Shown here: positions 1 through 7,633 of the stretch, in pieces | Position numbering within the stretch: position 1 is the stretch's first letter | How the letters are laid out: each line of letters opens with the position of its first letter | Assembly (NCBI RefSeq): GCF_009852415.1 | Contig: NZ_WOXS01000002.1 | Span: 2,874,501 to 2,938,500, forward strand | DNA length: 64,000 nt | Source: Streptomyces sp. Tu 3180 | GTDB lineage: Bacteria > Actinomycetota > Actinomycetes > Streptomycetales > Streptomycetaceae | Reading direction: 5' to 3' | Made by a program: the position numbers and the translations under genes | The notes under the pieces: generated by a model | Database searches by the model: none | What the model was told of the DNA's origin: nothing | What the model saw: the letters and a program-made list of their open reading frames with translations, nothing else

Positions 1-82
1 GGGTCTGGACGACCGGCTGATACGTCCGATTCTCCTCTCCGGGGAGCGAAGGTCGACTCGATCACGGAACGCACGCCGGGTG

Positions 83-1072
83 CTATGCCCGCCCTCTCGA
101 CCGCGCCGCGCGCGCGATGGTCACGACGGCTTTCTCCAGGGCGTACTCGGGGTCGTCCCCGCCGCCCTTCACGCCCGCGTCGGCGTCGGCGACCGCGCGC
201 AGCGCCACGGCCACGCCGTCCGGGGTCCAGCCGCGCATCTGCTGCCGCACCCGGTCGATCTTCCACGGCGGCATGCCCAGCTCGCGGGCCAGGTCGGCCG
301 GCCGGCCGCCGCGCGCCGACTGCAGCTTCCCGATGGCCCGTACGCCCTGGGCCAGCGCGCTGGTGATCAGCACCGGCGCCACCCCGGTCGCCAGGGACCA
401 GCGCAGGGCCTCCAGCGCCTCCGCCGCGCGTCCCTCGACCGCCCGGTCGGCGACCGTGAAGCTCGACGCCTCGGCCCGCCCGGTGTAGTACCGCCCGACG
501 ACCGCCTCGTCGATCGTCCCCTCGACGTCCGCGACCAGCTGGGACACCGCCGAGGCCAGCTCCCGCAGATCACTGCCGAGGGCGTCGACCAGCGCCTGGC
601 ACGCCTCCGGTGCGGCCGATCTCCCGGCGGTCCGGAACTCGCTCCGTACGAAGGCCAGCCGGTCCGCCGGCTTGGTCATCTTCGGGCACGCCACCTCCCG
701 CGCCCCCGCCTTGCGCGCCGCGTCGAGCAGTCCCTTGCCCTTGGCGCCGCCCGCGTGCAGCAGCACCAGCGTGATCTCCTCGGCGGGCGCCCCGAGGTAC
801 GCCTTCACGTCCTTGACGGTGTCGGCCGACAGGTCCTGCGCATTGCGTACGACGACGACCTTGCGCTCCGCGAAGAGCGACGGGCTGGTCAGCTCGGCGA
901 GGGTGCCGGGCTGGAGCTGGTCCGGGGTCAGGTCCCGGACGTCCGTGTCGGCGTCGGCGGCCTTCGCGGCGGCCACCACCTCCCGCACGGCACGGTCGAG
1001 CAGCAGGTCCTCCTGGCCCACGGCGAGCGTCACGGGGGCGAGAGGGTCGTCGGATGCGGTCTTCCTGGCCAT
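83..1072 (-). CDS. holA: DNA polymerase III subunit delta
   Basis: Protein of 329 residues, the usual length for the delta subunit that opens the beta sliding clamp within the clamp-loader complex. The N terminus starts MARKTASDDPLAPVTLAVG and continues with the family feature LLLDRAVREVV, then an AAA+-like lid and a C-terminal helical collar ending in EYALEKAVVTIARAARSRGRA. The Walker A lysine is absent, as is normal for delta. The frame stays open far upstream, but family similarity begins at the ATG at 1072; another ATG lies 12 bases further out. The Shine-Dalgarno is weak (GGGA about 12 bases upstream). It is the last leftward gene of the window. Identity is secure; the exact start is not. 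Confidence 0.93.
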   Translation of the reverse strand: MARKTASDDPLAPVTLAVGQEDLLLDRAVREVVAAAKAADADTDVRDLTPDQLQPGTLAELTSPSLFAERKVVVVRNAQDLSADTVKDVKAYLGAPAEEITLVLLHAGGAKGKGLLDAARKAGAREVACPKMTKPADRLAFVRSEFRTAGRSAAPEACQALVDALGSDLRELASAVSQLVADVEGTIDEAVVGRYYTGRAEASSFTVADRAVEGRAAEALEALRWSLATGVAPVLITSALAQGVRAIGKLQSARGGRPADLARELGMPPWKIDRVRQQMRGWTPDGVAVALRAVADADAGVKGGGDDPEYALEKAVVTIARAARSRGRA

Positions 1073-1208
1073 CGCGACAAGCATCCCACGCGCCACCGAC
1101 AACGCCCCGGACGGCTCCGGTCCGGGGCCGGGAGCGGGGTTGAGAACCGAAACCGGGACCGGGATCAGAGCCGGGGCCGGGTCCGGTCCGGCTCCGCTTC
1201 CCGCGCCG

Positions 1209-1463
1209 TCACGGTTCCTCCCGCCAGCCCTCCCACTCCGCCGCGAACTCGTCCAGCTCCCCGGCGTCCAGCCGCCCCTCCTCGTCCCGCAGGACGACGA
1301 GCCACTGCGCGTCCTCCGCGTCGTCCTCACCGGCCAGCGCGTCCCGCACCAACCGCGGCTCCTCCGCCACGCCGAACCGCTCCCCGAGGGCCTGGGCCAC
1401 CTCCTCGGCGGCATCACGGTCGGGCAGCACCAGCACATGTCGCACATCACTCACGTGCGCCAT
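1209..1463 (-). CDS. small acidic conserved hypothetical protein
   Basis: Protein of 84 residues, rich in Asp and Glu, beginning MAHVSDVRHVLVLPDRDAA and ending EFAAEWEGWREEP. It has a predicted beta-alpha-beta pattern with a central AGEDDAEDAQWLVVL strand. I recall such a protein next to holA in many Streptomyces, and the fold loosely resembles RraB-type RNase E inhibitors, but I cannot confirm this from sequence alone. No clear ribosome binding site precedes the ATG; a GTG nine bases inside (MSDVRH) is an alternative start. It lies 136 bases upstream of holA in the same direction. The spacer is GC-rich with imperfect GGGACCGGGATC-like runs. Confidence 0.72.
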   Translation of the reverse strand: MAHVSDVRHVLVLPDRDAAEEVAQALGERFGVAEEPRLVRDALAGEDDAEDAQWLVVLRDEEGRLDAGELDEFAAEWEGWREEP

Positions 1464-1485
1464 TGTCCGGCACCGGGCTCAGGGC

Positions 1486-1701
1486 TCAGTCCTCGCGCCC
1501 GGTGCCCCGCACGGCCGGCACCGCGTCCGGCCCGGTCCCGAACCGGTCCCGGTACACCGCGGACACCTCCTGGTCCGGTCCCGGCTCCCGCTCCTCACGC
1601 GTCCCGTCCGGCGCCGTGGAGGTGAGCCGCCGGCCGCTGAGCGTGGTCCTCCCGCCGTCCTCGGTGGTCCGCGAGCACACCAGCGACCGCGTGAAGTGCG
1701 G
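1486..1701 (-). pseudogene. C-terminal remnant of an arylamine N-acetyltransferase (tentative)
   Basis: The minus frame reads PHFTRSLVCSRTTEDGG, then TTLSGRRLTSTAPDGTREE and a YRDRFG segment before a stop at 1486. This resembles the last 70 or so residues of NAT enzymes (a FVRSLV-type strand, an xLxGRxLTxxxxDG strand pair, and a terminal helix ending near FGI). The catalytic Cys-His-Asp N-terminal part is missing. In the same frame, upstream sequence is low-complexity Gly/Ala until the comEC stop at 1777-1779. A GTG at 1680 could start a 64-residue ORF, but there is no Shine-Dalgarno. I read it as a decayed gene stub between comEC and the 84-residue gene; a short functional ORF cannot be excluded. 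Confidence 0.45.
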
Positions 1702-1776
1702 GGCCGGTGGCGTGCCGTGCCCCCACGCGCCGACCGCGAAGCCGCCGGCGCCCGCTGCCGACTGCCCGCTGCCGGG

Positions 1777-4401
1777 TCAGTGCCGTGCCACCGACAGCTC
1801 CCCGCTCCCCTCCTCCCCGCCGACCACCGCCAGCGCCCCGTCCCGGTCCGTCCGCAGCACCGTCGCTCCCCGGGCCCGCAGCGCGGCGAGTGTGCTCGGG
1901 GCGGGATGTCCGTACGGGTTGTCCTCCCCGGCCGAGACCAACGCCAGCCGCGGCGCCACCCGCCGCATCAGCCCCGGGTCCTGGTACGCCGAGCCGTGGT
2001 GGGCGACTTTCAGCACGTCCACGTCCGCCAGGGCCCGGCCGGCCGGTGACCTCGCCAGGGCCCGCTGGGCCGGGGGTTCCAGGTCCCCGAGCAGCAGCAG
2101 GCGCAGGCCCCCGGTCCGCACGAGCATGGCCACACTGGCGTCGTTCGGGCTCTCCGGCGCGGGCGGCGACGGGGGCGGGCGCGTGCCCGGCGCCGTCGGT
2201 GGCGTCACCGGCGGCGGCCACACCACCTCCCAGGACAGCTCCCCCGTGCGCCGCCGCTCCCCGGCGACGGCACGGGTCACCGCGATCCGCTCGGCCGCCG
2301 CGAGTCTGCGTACGAACGCGGCCTGGTCGGCGGGGTCCTCGAGGCCCGTCGTCCCGATCGCGCCCACCGAGCGTCCGCGCAGCACACCGGGCAGGCCCGC
2401 CACGTGGTCGGCGTGGAAGTGGGTCAGGACCACGAGGGGGATCCTGGTGACGCCCAGGGAGCGCAGGCAGCGGTCCACGAGGGCCGGGTCGGGTCCGGCG
2501 TCCACCACCACACCGGTGCCCCCGCCCGCCGCCAGCACCAACGCGTCGCCCTGCCCCACGTCGCACATCACCATCCGCCAGCCCGGCGGCGGCCAGCCCG
2601 TGATCGCCCGGGTCAGCGGCGGCGGCTGCACCACGACCACGACCAGCAGCAGCGCGCAGACACCGCACCACCAGGGGTGTCCCAGCAGCCGCCGCCCGAC
2701 GGGCAGCACGGCCAGGGTGACCGCGCCGAGCGCCGCCGCCCCGGCCCAGCCGCCGGGCCAGTCCACTCCGGCGCCGGGCAGCGCCGCCCCGGTCCGGGCG
2801 ACCCCCGCGATCCACTCCACCGGCCAGCTCGCGCACCACGCCAGTGCCTTCGCGACCGGCATCGCGAACGGCGCCGTGGCCAGCGCCGCGAAGCCCAGTA
2901 CCGTGGCCGGCGCGAGCGCGAACTCCGCGAGCAGATTGCACGGCACCGCCACCAGGCTCACCCGCGCCGCGAGCACGGTGACCACCGGCGCGCACACCGC
3001 CTGGGCGGCCCCCGCGGCGGCCAGCGCCTCCGCGAGCCCGGGCGGGACGCCGCGCCGCCGCAGTCCCGCGCTCCAGCGCGGCGCGAGCGTGAGCAGGGCG
3101 CCGGTGGCCAGCACGGACAGCAGGAAGCCGTAACCGCGGGCCAGCCAGGGGTCGTGGAGCACCAGGAGCAGGACGGCCGTCGCCAGGGCCGGGATCAGCG
3201 ATCTGCGGCGGCCGGTGGCGAGCGCGAGCAGCGCGACGGACCCGCAGGCGGCGGCCCGCAGCACGCTGGGGTCCGGCCGGCACACGACGACGAAGCCGAG
3301 GGACAGCGCCCCGCCCAGCAGCGCCGTCGTCCGCAGGGAGATGCCGAGCCGGGGCGCGAGACCGCGTCGCTCCGCCCGCTGCGCCAGACCGGGCGGGCCG
3401 AGGAGCAGGGCCAGGAGGATGGTGAAGTTGGCGCCGGAGACGGCGAGCGTGTGCGTGAGGTCGGTCTCCCTGAACGCCTCGTCCAGTTCCGGGGTGACCC
3501 GGGAGGTGTCGCCCACGACCAGTCCCGGCAGCAGCGCCCGCGCGTCCGCCGGCAGCCCGTCGGTCGCCTCCCGCAGTCCGGCCCGCAGTCTCCCCGCCAG
3601 CCGCTGCGGTCCCGACGGCCGCCCCACGGTCTCCGGTCCGTCCCGGCCCTTCACGCGCAGCACGGCCGCGAACCGGTCGCCGCCCGTCGTCGCGGGAGCG
3701 AGCCGCGCCTCGACCCGCAGCCGGGTGGAGGGCAGGAGCCCGAGCCAGGGGGAACGCCCGGCACCGCGTCCGCCCGGGGAGGCGCGCGGGGCCCGGCGCA
3801 CGTCGACGATCACCAGCACCGGCGCCCGGGTCACCGCCGCCACCGCGCCGGGCCTCTCCACCCGCCGCACGTCGGCCTCGATCAGCACGGCCGCCGGTGC
3901 CGTGTGAGGGCCGCCGGCCCTGGGCCGGGTGAGCCGGGGGTCGGAGGTGATCTCGAGCTCGGCGGTCACCGGGGCGTGCTCCCGGGCCAGCTCCGGCACG
4001 GGGCCGCGCCGCGGATCCGCACCGTGCAGGCCCGCGGAGCCGGCGGCAGCGGCGACACAGAGCAGCACGGCGGCCCCGGACACCAGGGACGAGGGGGGTG
4101 CGCCGGTCCTTCGCCGCCCCGCCCGCCGGCGCCGGCCGCGCCCCACCACGAGGAGGACGCCGGCCGCCGCCAGGGAGACGGTCACCACGCCCACCACCCT
4201 GCCGGGCGGGGCGTGCAGCATCACCGCCGCCGTGGCCCAGGCCGCCAGCGCGGGCGGCACGAGCCGGAGGTCCGTCGGTGCCTCCTGACGCGGGTGCGCG
4301 GTTCCGAGTCGCTTCCCGGACGCGGCGTGGACGGGCTGCCTGGTGGCGGTCCCCGCGGGCCGGGGGTCCGCCGGCGGCACCGGGTCCGTGCGGTTCGTCA
4401 C
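1777..4401 (-). CDS. comEC: ComEC/Rec2-type DNA transport membrane protein
   Basis: Protein of 874 residues with the full ComEC layout: N-terminal membrane segments and an OB-like DUF4131 region (about 30-240), the multi-helix Competence domain (about 260-560, with NFTILLALLLG and a run of hydrophobic helices), and a C-terminal metallo-beta-lactamase-like domain with LTHFHADHVAGLPG near residue 660 and a later VAHHGS. In naturally competent bacteria ComEC forms the channel for single-stranded DNA; in Streptomyces the role is unproven, since no natural transformation is generally accepted. Its GTG start at 4401 overlaps the comEA stop in a GTGA tetranucleotide, so the two are probably translationally coupled. 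Confidence 0.93.
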   Translation of the reverse strand: MTNRTDPVPPADPRPAGTATRQPVHAASGKRLGTAHPRQEAPTDLRLVPPALAAWATAAVMLHAPPGRVVGVVTVSLAAAGVLLVVGRGRRRRAGRRRTGAPPSSLVSGAAVLLCVAAAAGSAGLHGADPRRGPVPELAREHAPVTAELEITSDPRLTRPRAGGPHTAPAAVLIEADVRRVERPGAVAAVTRAPVLVIVDVRRAPRASPGGRGAGRSPWLGLLPSTRLRVEARLAPATTGGDRFAAVLRVKGRDGPETVGRPSGPQRLAGRLRAGLREATDGLPADARALLPGLVVGDTSRVTPELDEAFRETDLTHTLAVSGANFTILLALLLGPPGLAQRAERRGLAPRLGISLRTTALLGGALSLGFVVVCRPDPSVLRAAACGSVALLALATGRRRSLIPALATAVLLLVLHDPWLARGYGFLLSVLATGALLTLAPRWSAGLRRRGVPPGLAEALAAAGAAQAVCAPVVTVLAARVSLVAVPCNLLAEFALAPATVLGFAALATAPFAMPVAKALAWCASWPVEWIAGVARTGAALPGAGVDWPGGWAGAAALGAVTLAVLPVGRRLLGHPWWCGVCALLLVVVVVQPPPLTRAITGWPPPGWRMVMCDVGQGDALVLAAGGGTGVVVDAGPDPALVDRCLRSLGVTRIPLVVLTHFHADHVAGLPGVLRGRSVGAIGTTGLEDPADQAAFVRRLAAAERIAVTRAVAGERRRTGELSWEVVWPPPVTPPTAPGTRPPPSPPAPESPNDASVAMLVRTGGLRLLLLGDLEPPAQRALARSPAGRALADVDVLKVAHHGSAYQDPGLMRRVAPRLALVSAGEDNPYGHPAPSTLAALRARGATVLRTDRDGALAVVGGEEGSGELSVARH

Positions 4402-5573
4402 GGCCGCACCAGATCGCGCAGGTCCTCGAAGCGGCGGTCGCCGATGCCGTCGACCTCGCGCAGTTCGTCCACGGAGCGGAAACCGCCGTGCCGGGTGCGG
4501 TAGTCGACGATGTGCCGGGCCAGCACGGGACCGACCCCCGGCAGGGCGTCGAGCTGGTCCGGTGTGGCGGTGCTGAGGGACACCGGTGCAGCGGGTCCGG
4601 TGCCCGCGGGCGCACCGGCCGCACCGCCGGAGGCCGCGGTGCCCCCTCCCGTGTCCGGCCCCGCGACCGGTGCCGGGCCTCCGACGACCACCTGCTCCCC
4701 GTCCACCAGGAACCGGGCGCGGTTGAGGCCGTCCGTCTTCGTCCCGGGCCGCACCCCGCCCGCCGCCCGCAGCGCGTCCTCGACCCGCGAACCGGCCGGC
4801 AGACGGTGGATCCCCGGGTCACGCACCTTGCCGCTGACGTCGACCACGATCCCGGGCCCCGCCGGGCCGCCGGCCTCGACCGCCCCGGCCGGTGCGCCCG
4901 GTCCGCCCTCCTCCCGGCCGGCTTCGCCCTCCCCCCGCTCCCCGTGGGGAGCGGCCGCCCGCACCACCTCCGGCGCCCGCACCGGCTGGGTCCGCCCGGA
5001 CCAGAAGTGCTGCACGGCGAACCCCACGGCGACCACGAGCAGCACCGACAGCGCGACCACGCTCCGTCGTTCCAGTCCGCACCGCGTCTGCACCCACAGC
5101 GGCAGGCGCTCCCGCAGCGCGAGCCCGAACCGCTCCCGGTACCGGCCCTCCCCGCTCACCGGGCTCACCTGATCCCCCGGATCCACCGGATCGGGCACTC
5201 CCCCGGGAGAACCCCGGTTCGCGGCGTCCGCCGCGTCCCCTCCCGCGGCCGCGCCCCCGCGGGAACGCACCGGCGGGAGATCCACCGCCGTCGCACGGTC
5301 CACGGCCCAGCTCGGGACGCGCCCGGCCCTCCCGCTTCCCCCGGCCCCGTCGCCGGCGCCGTCGCTGTCGCCGTCCTCACCGAACAGGGCCTGCGCCCGC
5401 CGCCGGAGTTCCTCCGCCGGCGCGTGGCGGTCCCGGTGCCCGTGCCGGTGGCCCTGCCGTACCCGTCCTCGGGGCGAGGGCGGCCGGCGATGACGTGCGC
5501 GCCCGTCGGACGCGGGGTCACGGCCCGGGCCGCTGGTCGCCGTCGCTGTGCGTGAACGTGATCGAAGTGCCAT
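4398..5573 (-). CDS. comEA: ComEA-family helix-hairpin-helix DNA-binding membrane protein
   Basis: Protein of 391 residues from the ATG at 5573 (MALRSRSRTATATSG). The N-terminal 170 residues are disordered and Arg/Gly-rich with a PAEELRRRAQALFGE helix. One membrane span follows (SVVALSVLLVVAVGFAVQHF), then an SLBB domain (IVVDVSGKVRDPGIHRLPAG), a Gly/Ala linker, and two helix-hairpin-helix motifs at the C terminus (LDALPGVGPVLARHIV and LREVDGIGDRRFEDL). ComEA is the double-stranded DNA receptor of uptake systems; ComEC is encoded directly downstream in GTGA overlap. The start is uncertain: a GTG at 5660 in the same frame would add 29 residues, and neither start has a good ribosome binding site. 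Confidence 0.88.
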   Translation of the reverse strand: MALRSRSRTATATSGPGRDPASDGRARHRRPPSPRGRVRQGHRHGHRDRHAPAEELRRRAQALFGEDGDSDGAGDGAGGSGRAGRVPSWAVDRATAVDLPPVRSRGGAAAGGDAADAANRGSPGGVPDPVDPGDQVSPVSGEGRYRERFGLALRERLPLWVQTRCGLERRSVVALSVLLVVAVGFAVQHFWSGRTQPVRAPEVVRAAAPHGERGEGEAGREEGGPGAPAGAVEAGGPAGPGIVVDVSGKVRDPGIHRLPAGSRVEDALRAAGGVRPGTKTDGLNRARFLVDGEQVVVGGPAPVAGPDTGGGTAASGGAAGAPAGTGPAAPVSLSTATPDQLDALPGVGPVLARHIVDYRTRHGGFRSVDELREVDGIGDRRFEDLRDLVRP

Positions 5574-5703
5574 GCGAGGAGGATCGGGCAACCCGCCGCA
5601 TCCCCGTCGATCTTGCTCGATCTCCGTGGACCACCGCCCGGTTGTGGACAACTCCGTCACCCGCGCGCGCCCGCCGCCACGCGGCCGGCGGTCCCGTCCC
5701 GCC

Positions 5704-6549
5704 TCACCGCTGCGAGACCACGACCCCCAGCAGGCCGGGTCCCGTGTGCGCCCCGATCACCGCTCCCACCTCGCTGACGTGCAGGTCGGCCAGGGCCGGC
5801 AGCCGGGCCCGCAGCCGGTCCGCGAGGGCCGACGCGCGGTCCGGGGCGGCGAGGTGGTGGACGGCGACGTCGACGTCGGCGCCGCCCGCCCGTTCGGCCG
5901 CGATCTCCTCCAGACGGGCGATCGCCCTGGACGCGGTGCGGACCTTCTCCAGGGGTTCGATGCGGCCGCCCGCCAGCTGCAGCAGCGGCTTCACCGCGAG
6001 CGCCGAGCCCAGCAGGGCCTGCGCGGCGCCGATGCGGCCACCGCGGCGCAGGTAGTCCAGGGTGTCGACGTAGAAGTAGGCGGAGGTGCCCGCCGCGCGT
6101 TTCTCGGCGGCGGTGACCGCCTCGTCCACCGTGCCGCCCGCCTGAGCGGTCTCGGCCGCCGCCAGTGCGCAGAACCCGAGGGCCATCGCGATCATGCCGG
6201 TGTCCACCACCCGCACCGGCACCGGCGCCTGACGCGCCGCGACGACCGCCGCGTCGTAGGTGCCGGAGAGTTCGGCGGAGAGGTGGAGGGAGACGATGCC
6301 GGTGGCGCCGGACTCGGCGGCCCTGCGGTAGGTCTCGGCGAAGACCTCGGGACCGGGCCGCGAGGTCGTGACGGGGCGCCGCTTCTGCAGGGCCTGGGCG
6401 AGGGAGCGGGTGGAGATCTCGGTGCCCTCTTCGAGCGCGCGGTTGCCGAGGACCACGATCAGCGGCACCGCCGTGATGCCGTGCCGCTCCATCGTCCGGG
6501 CCGGCAGGTAGGCCGTTGAATCGGTGACGATCGCGACATGGCGGGACAT
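5704..6549 (-). CDS. DegV family fatty-acid-binding protein
   Basis: Protein of 281 residues starting MSRHVAIVTDSTAYLPA, the DegV hallmark TDSTA motif. It has TTSRPGPEVFAETYRRAAE (the lipid-contacting TSxPS-like loop) and a C-terminal lobe with VSEVGAVIGAHTGPGLLGVV (the usual GxHxGPG motif). DegV proteins bind a single fatty acid and in Gram-positives can act as FakB partners of a fatty acid kinase; no FakA is visible in the window. TAACCT lies seven bases before the ATG with no Shine-Dalgarno, suggesting a leaderless transcript. It is separated from the upstream coiled-coil gene by about 115 bases, so it is likely independently transcribed. Confidence 0.92.
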   Translation of the reverse strand: MSRHVAIVTDSTAYLPARTMERHGITAVPLIVVLGNRALEEGTEISTRSLAQALQKRRPVTTSRPGPEVFAETYRRAAESGATGIVSLHLSAELSGTYDAAVVAARQAPVPVRVVDTGMIAMALGFCALAAAETAQAGGTVDEAVTAAEKRAAGTSAYFYVDTLDYLRRGGRIGAAQALLGSALAVKPLLQLAGGRIEPLEKVRTASRAIARLEEIAAERAGGADVDVAVHHLAAPDRASALADRLRARLPALADLHVSEVGAVIGAHTGPGLLGVVVSQR

Positions 6550-6556
6550 GAGCTGG

Positions 6557-6562
6557 AGGTTA
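6557..6562 (-). promoter_or_regulatory. candidate -10 box, leaderless start of degV-like gene
   Basis: TAACCT ends seven bases upstream of the ATG at 6549. With the normal 6-7 base distance from -10 box to transcript start, transcription would begin at the start codon itself. No convincing -35 hexamer is seen. Confidence 0.4.
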
Positions 6563-6664
6563 CCTGCCGTAGTGCCCGCGTGGCAGCCCGGCCTCGCGGG
6601 CCGGTTCGGCCGTGGCCGGATCAGGCGGTGTTCACGCGGTGTCCAGTCGGCGTTCAGACGGTGC

Positions 6665-7417
6665 TCAAGTGGTGCTCTCGGGGCGGGGCTTCTTCTCCCA
6701 GGGGTAGGTGGGGCGCGGCCCGGGCGGGGTGATGGCGGGCCGCACCGGCTCGGGCTCCGGCTCCCGGGCCGTGGCCGACCGCGGCGCTTCCGCCCGGGTG
6801 GGGCCCGCCGCCGGAGTGCCGGTGGCGGGTGCCTCGGGCCAGGGTGCGGACCGGGGCTCGGACCGCTGGTCCGTGGTCGTCCAGTGCCGCAGGGCACCGG
6901 CCTCCACGTCGATCTGCGCGCTCAGCGAGTCGAGTTCGTCGTCCGCGAAGCGGCGGGCGCGGTCGCGGGCCGCCCAGCGCAGGGAGTCCGCCGACTGTGT
7001 GATGCGCCCGGTGCGCTCGCGCAGCTCGGGCAGCCGCTCGACGAGCGCGGCACGGTCCGGTTCGGACTCCAGGCGCCTGAGCTCGCCGTCCAGTTCGTGT
7101 CCGTGCGCGCTGAGACGCTGGAAGAGGCCGAGGGACTCCTTGAGGGACTCGTCCTCGGCGACGACCGCCTCCAGCGCTTCCTGGGTCGCGCGCATGGAGG
7201 TGCGCAGCTCGAGCCGGAGCTGGGCGATCTCGCCGGCCGGGCCGGGCCTGCCGAGGGCCTTGGCCTTCAGCGTGTGGTCCTCGACCGTGCGGCGGGCCTG
7301 GGTGATGTGGCGGTCGGCACTGCGCTTGGCCGCGCCGACGACCTTCACCGTGGCGTAGGCGCCGAGTACGAGAGAGAGCACGAAGAGCAGGGCGAACACT
7401 GCGATCACTGCTTCCAC
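6665..7417 (-). CDS. membrane-anchored coiled-coil protein, function unknown
   Basis: Protein of 250 residues. The GTG at 7417 is chosen because GAGGAGGAG sits about six bases upstream. Residues 1-30 form one membrane span (VEAVIAVFALLFVLSLVLGA), followed by a charged helical region of about 150 residues (KRSADRHITQARRTVEDH ... ELRERTGRITQSADSL) likely to form coiled coil, then a Pro/Ala/Glu-rich disordered tail ending in YPWEKKPRPESTT. The topology suggests a short outside N terminus and a large cytoplasmic coiled coil, or the reverse. I recognise it as a Streptomyces-conserved hypothetical between degV and leuS but know no function. The frame continues upstream, so a longer form is formally possible but has no ribosome binding site. 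Confidence 0.82.
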   Translation of the reverse strand: MEAVIAVFALLFVLSLVLGAYATVKVVGAAKRSADRHITQARRTVEDHTLKAKALGRPGPAGEIAQLRLELRTSMRATQEALEAVVAEDESLKESLGLFQRLSAHGHELDGELRRLESEPDRAALVERLPELRERTGRITQSADSLRWAARDRARRFADDELDSLSAQIDVEAGALRHWTTTDQRSEPRSAPWPEAPATGTPAAGPTRAEAPRSATAREPEPEPVRPAITPPGPRPTYPWEKKPRPESTT

Positions 7418-7541
7418 GAGGCTCCTCCTCCGGGCCCTTCGGCCTGTCCCGGCACGCTCCGCGCCGCTCTTCAACGGTAAACGCAAAGGGCAGGCCCGGA
7501 GTTCCCGAAAAACCCCGAACCTGCCCGTAGGGGATCACCCT

Positions 7542-7609
7542 GCCCCGGGACGTCACGCCCGGCGGGGACCACCCCGCCCCGGGACGTCACGCCCGGCGGA
7601 GATCACCCC
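7542..7609. repeat. 34-bp tandem repeat, two copies
   Basis: Two abutting 34-base units, 7542-7575 and 7576-7609, differ at two positions (GGGGACC versus GGAGATC near the end). Each unit contains GGGACGTCACGCCCGG, and the leuS stop region just right of it holds a related GTCACGCCGGGACG. A partial copy of the unit's 3' end precedes copy one. It lies between leuS and the coiled-coil gene, where a terminator would be expected, but no long perfect stem was found. Confidence 0.8.
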
Positions 7610-7633
7610 GGGTGCCCGGCCGGCCGGCGTGCG

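Noticed and set aside
80..3133. Long plus-strand frame across holA and comEC
   Set aside because: Antisense to well-supported genes, no ribosome binding site, no recognisable domain and atypical amino-acid composition.
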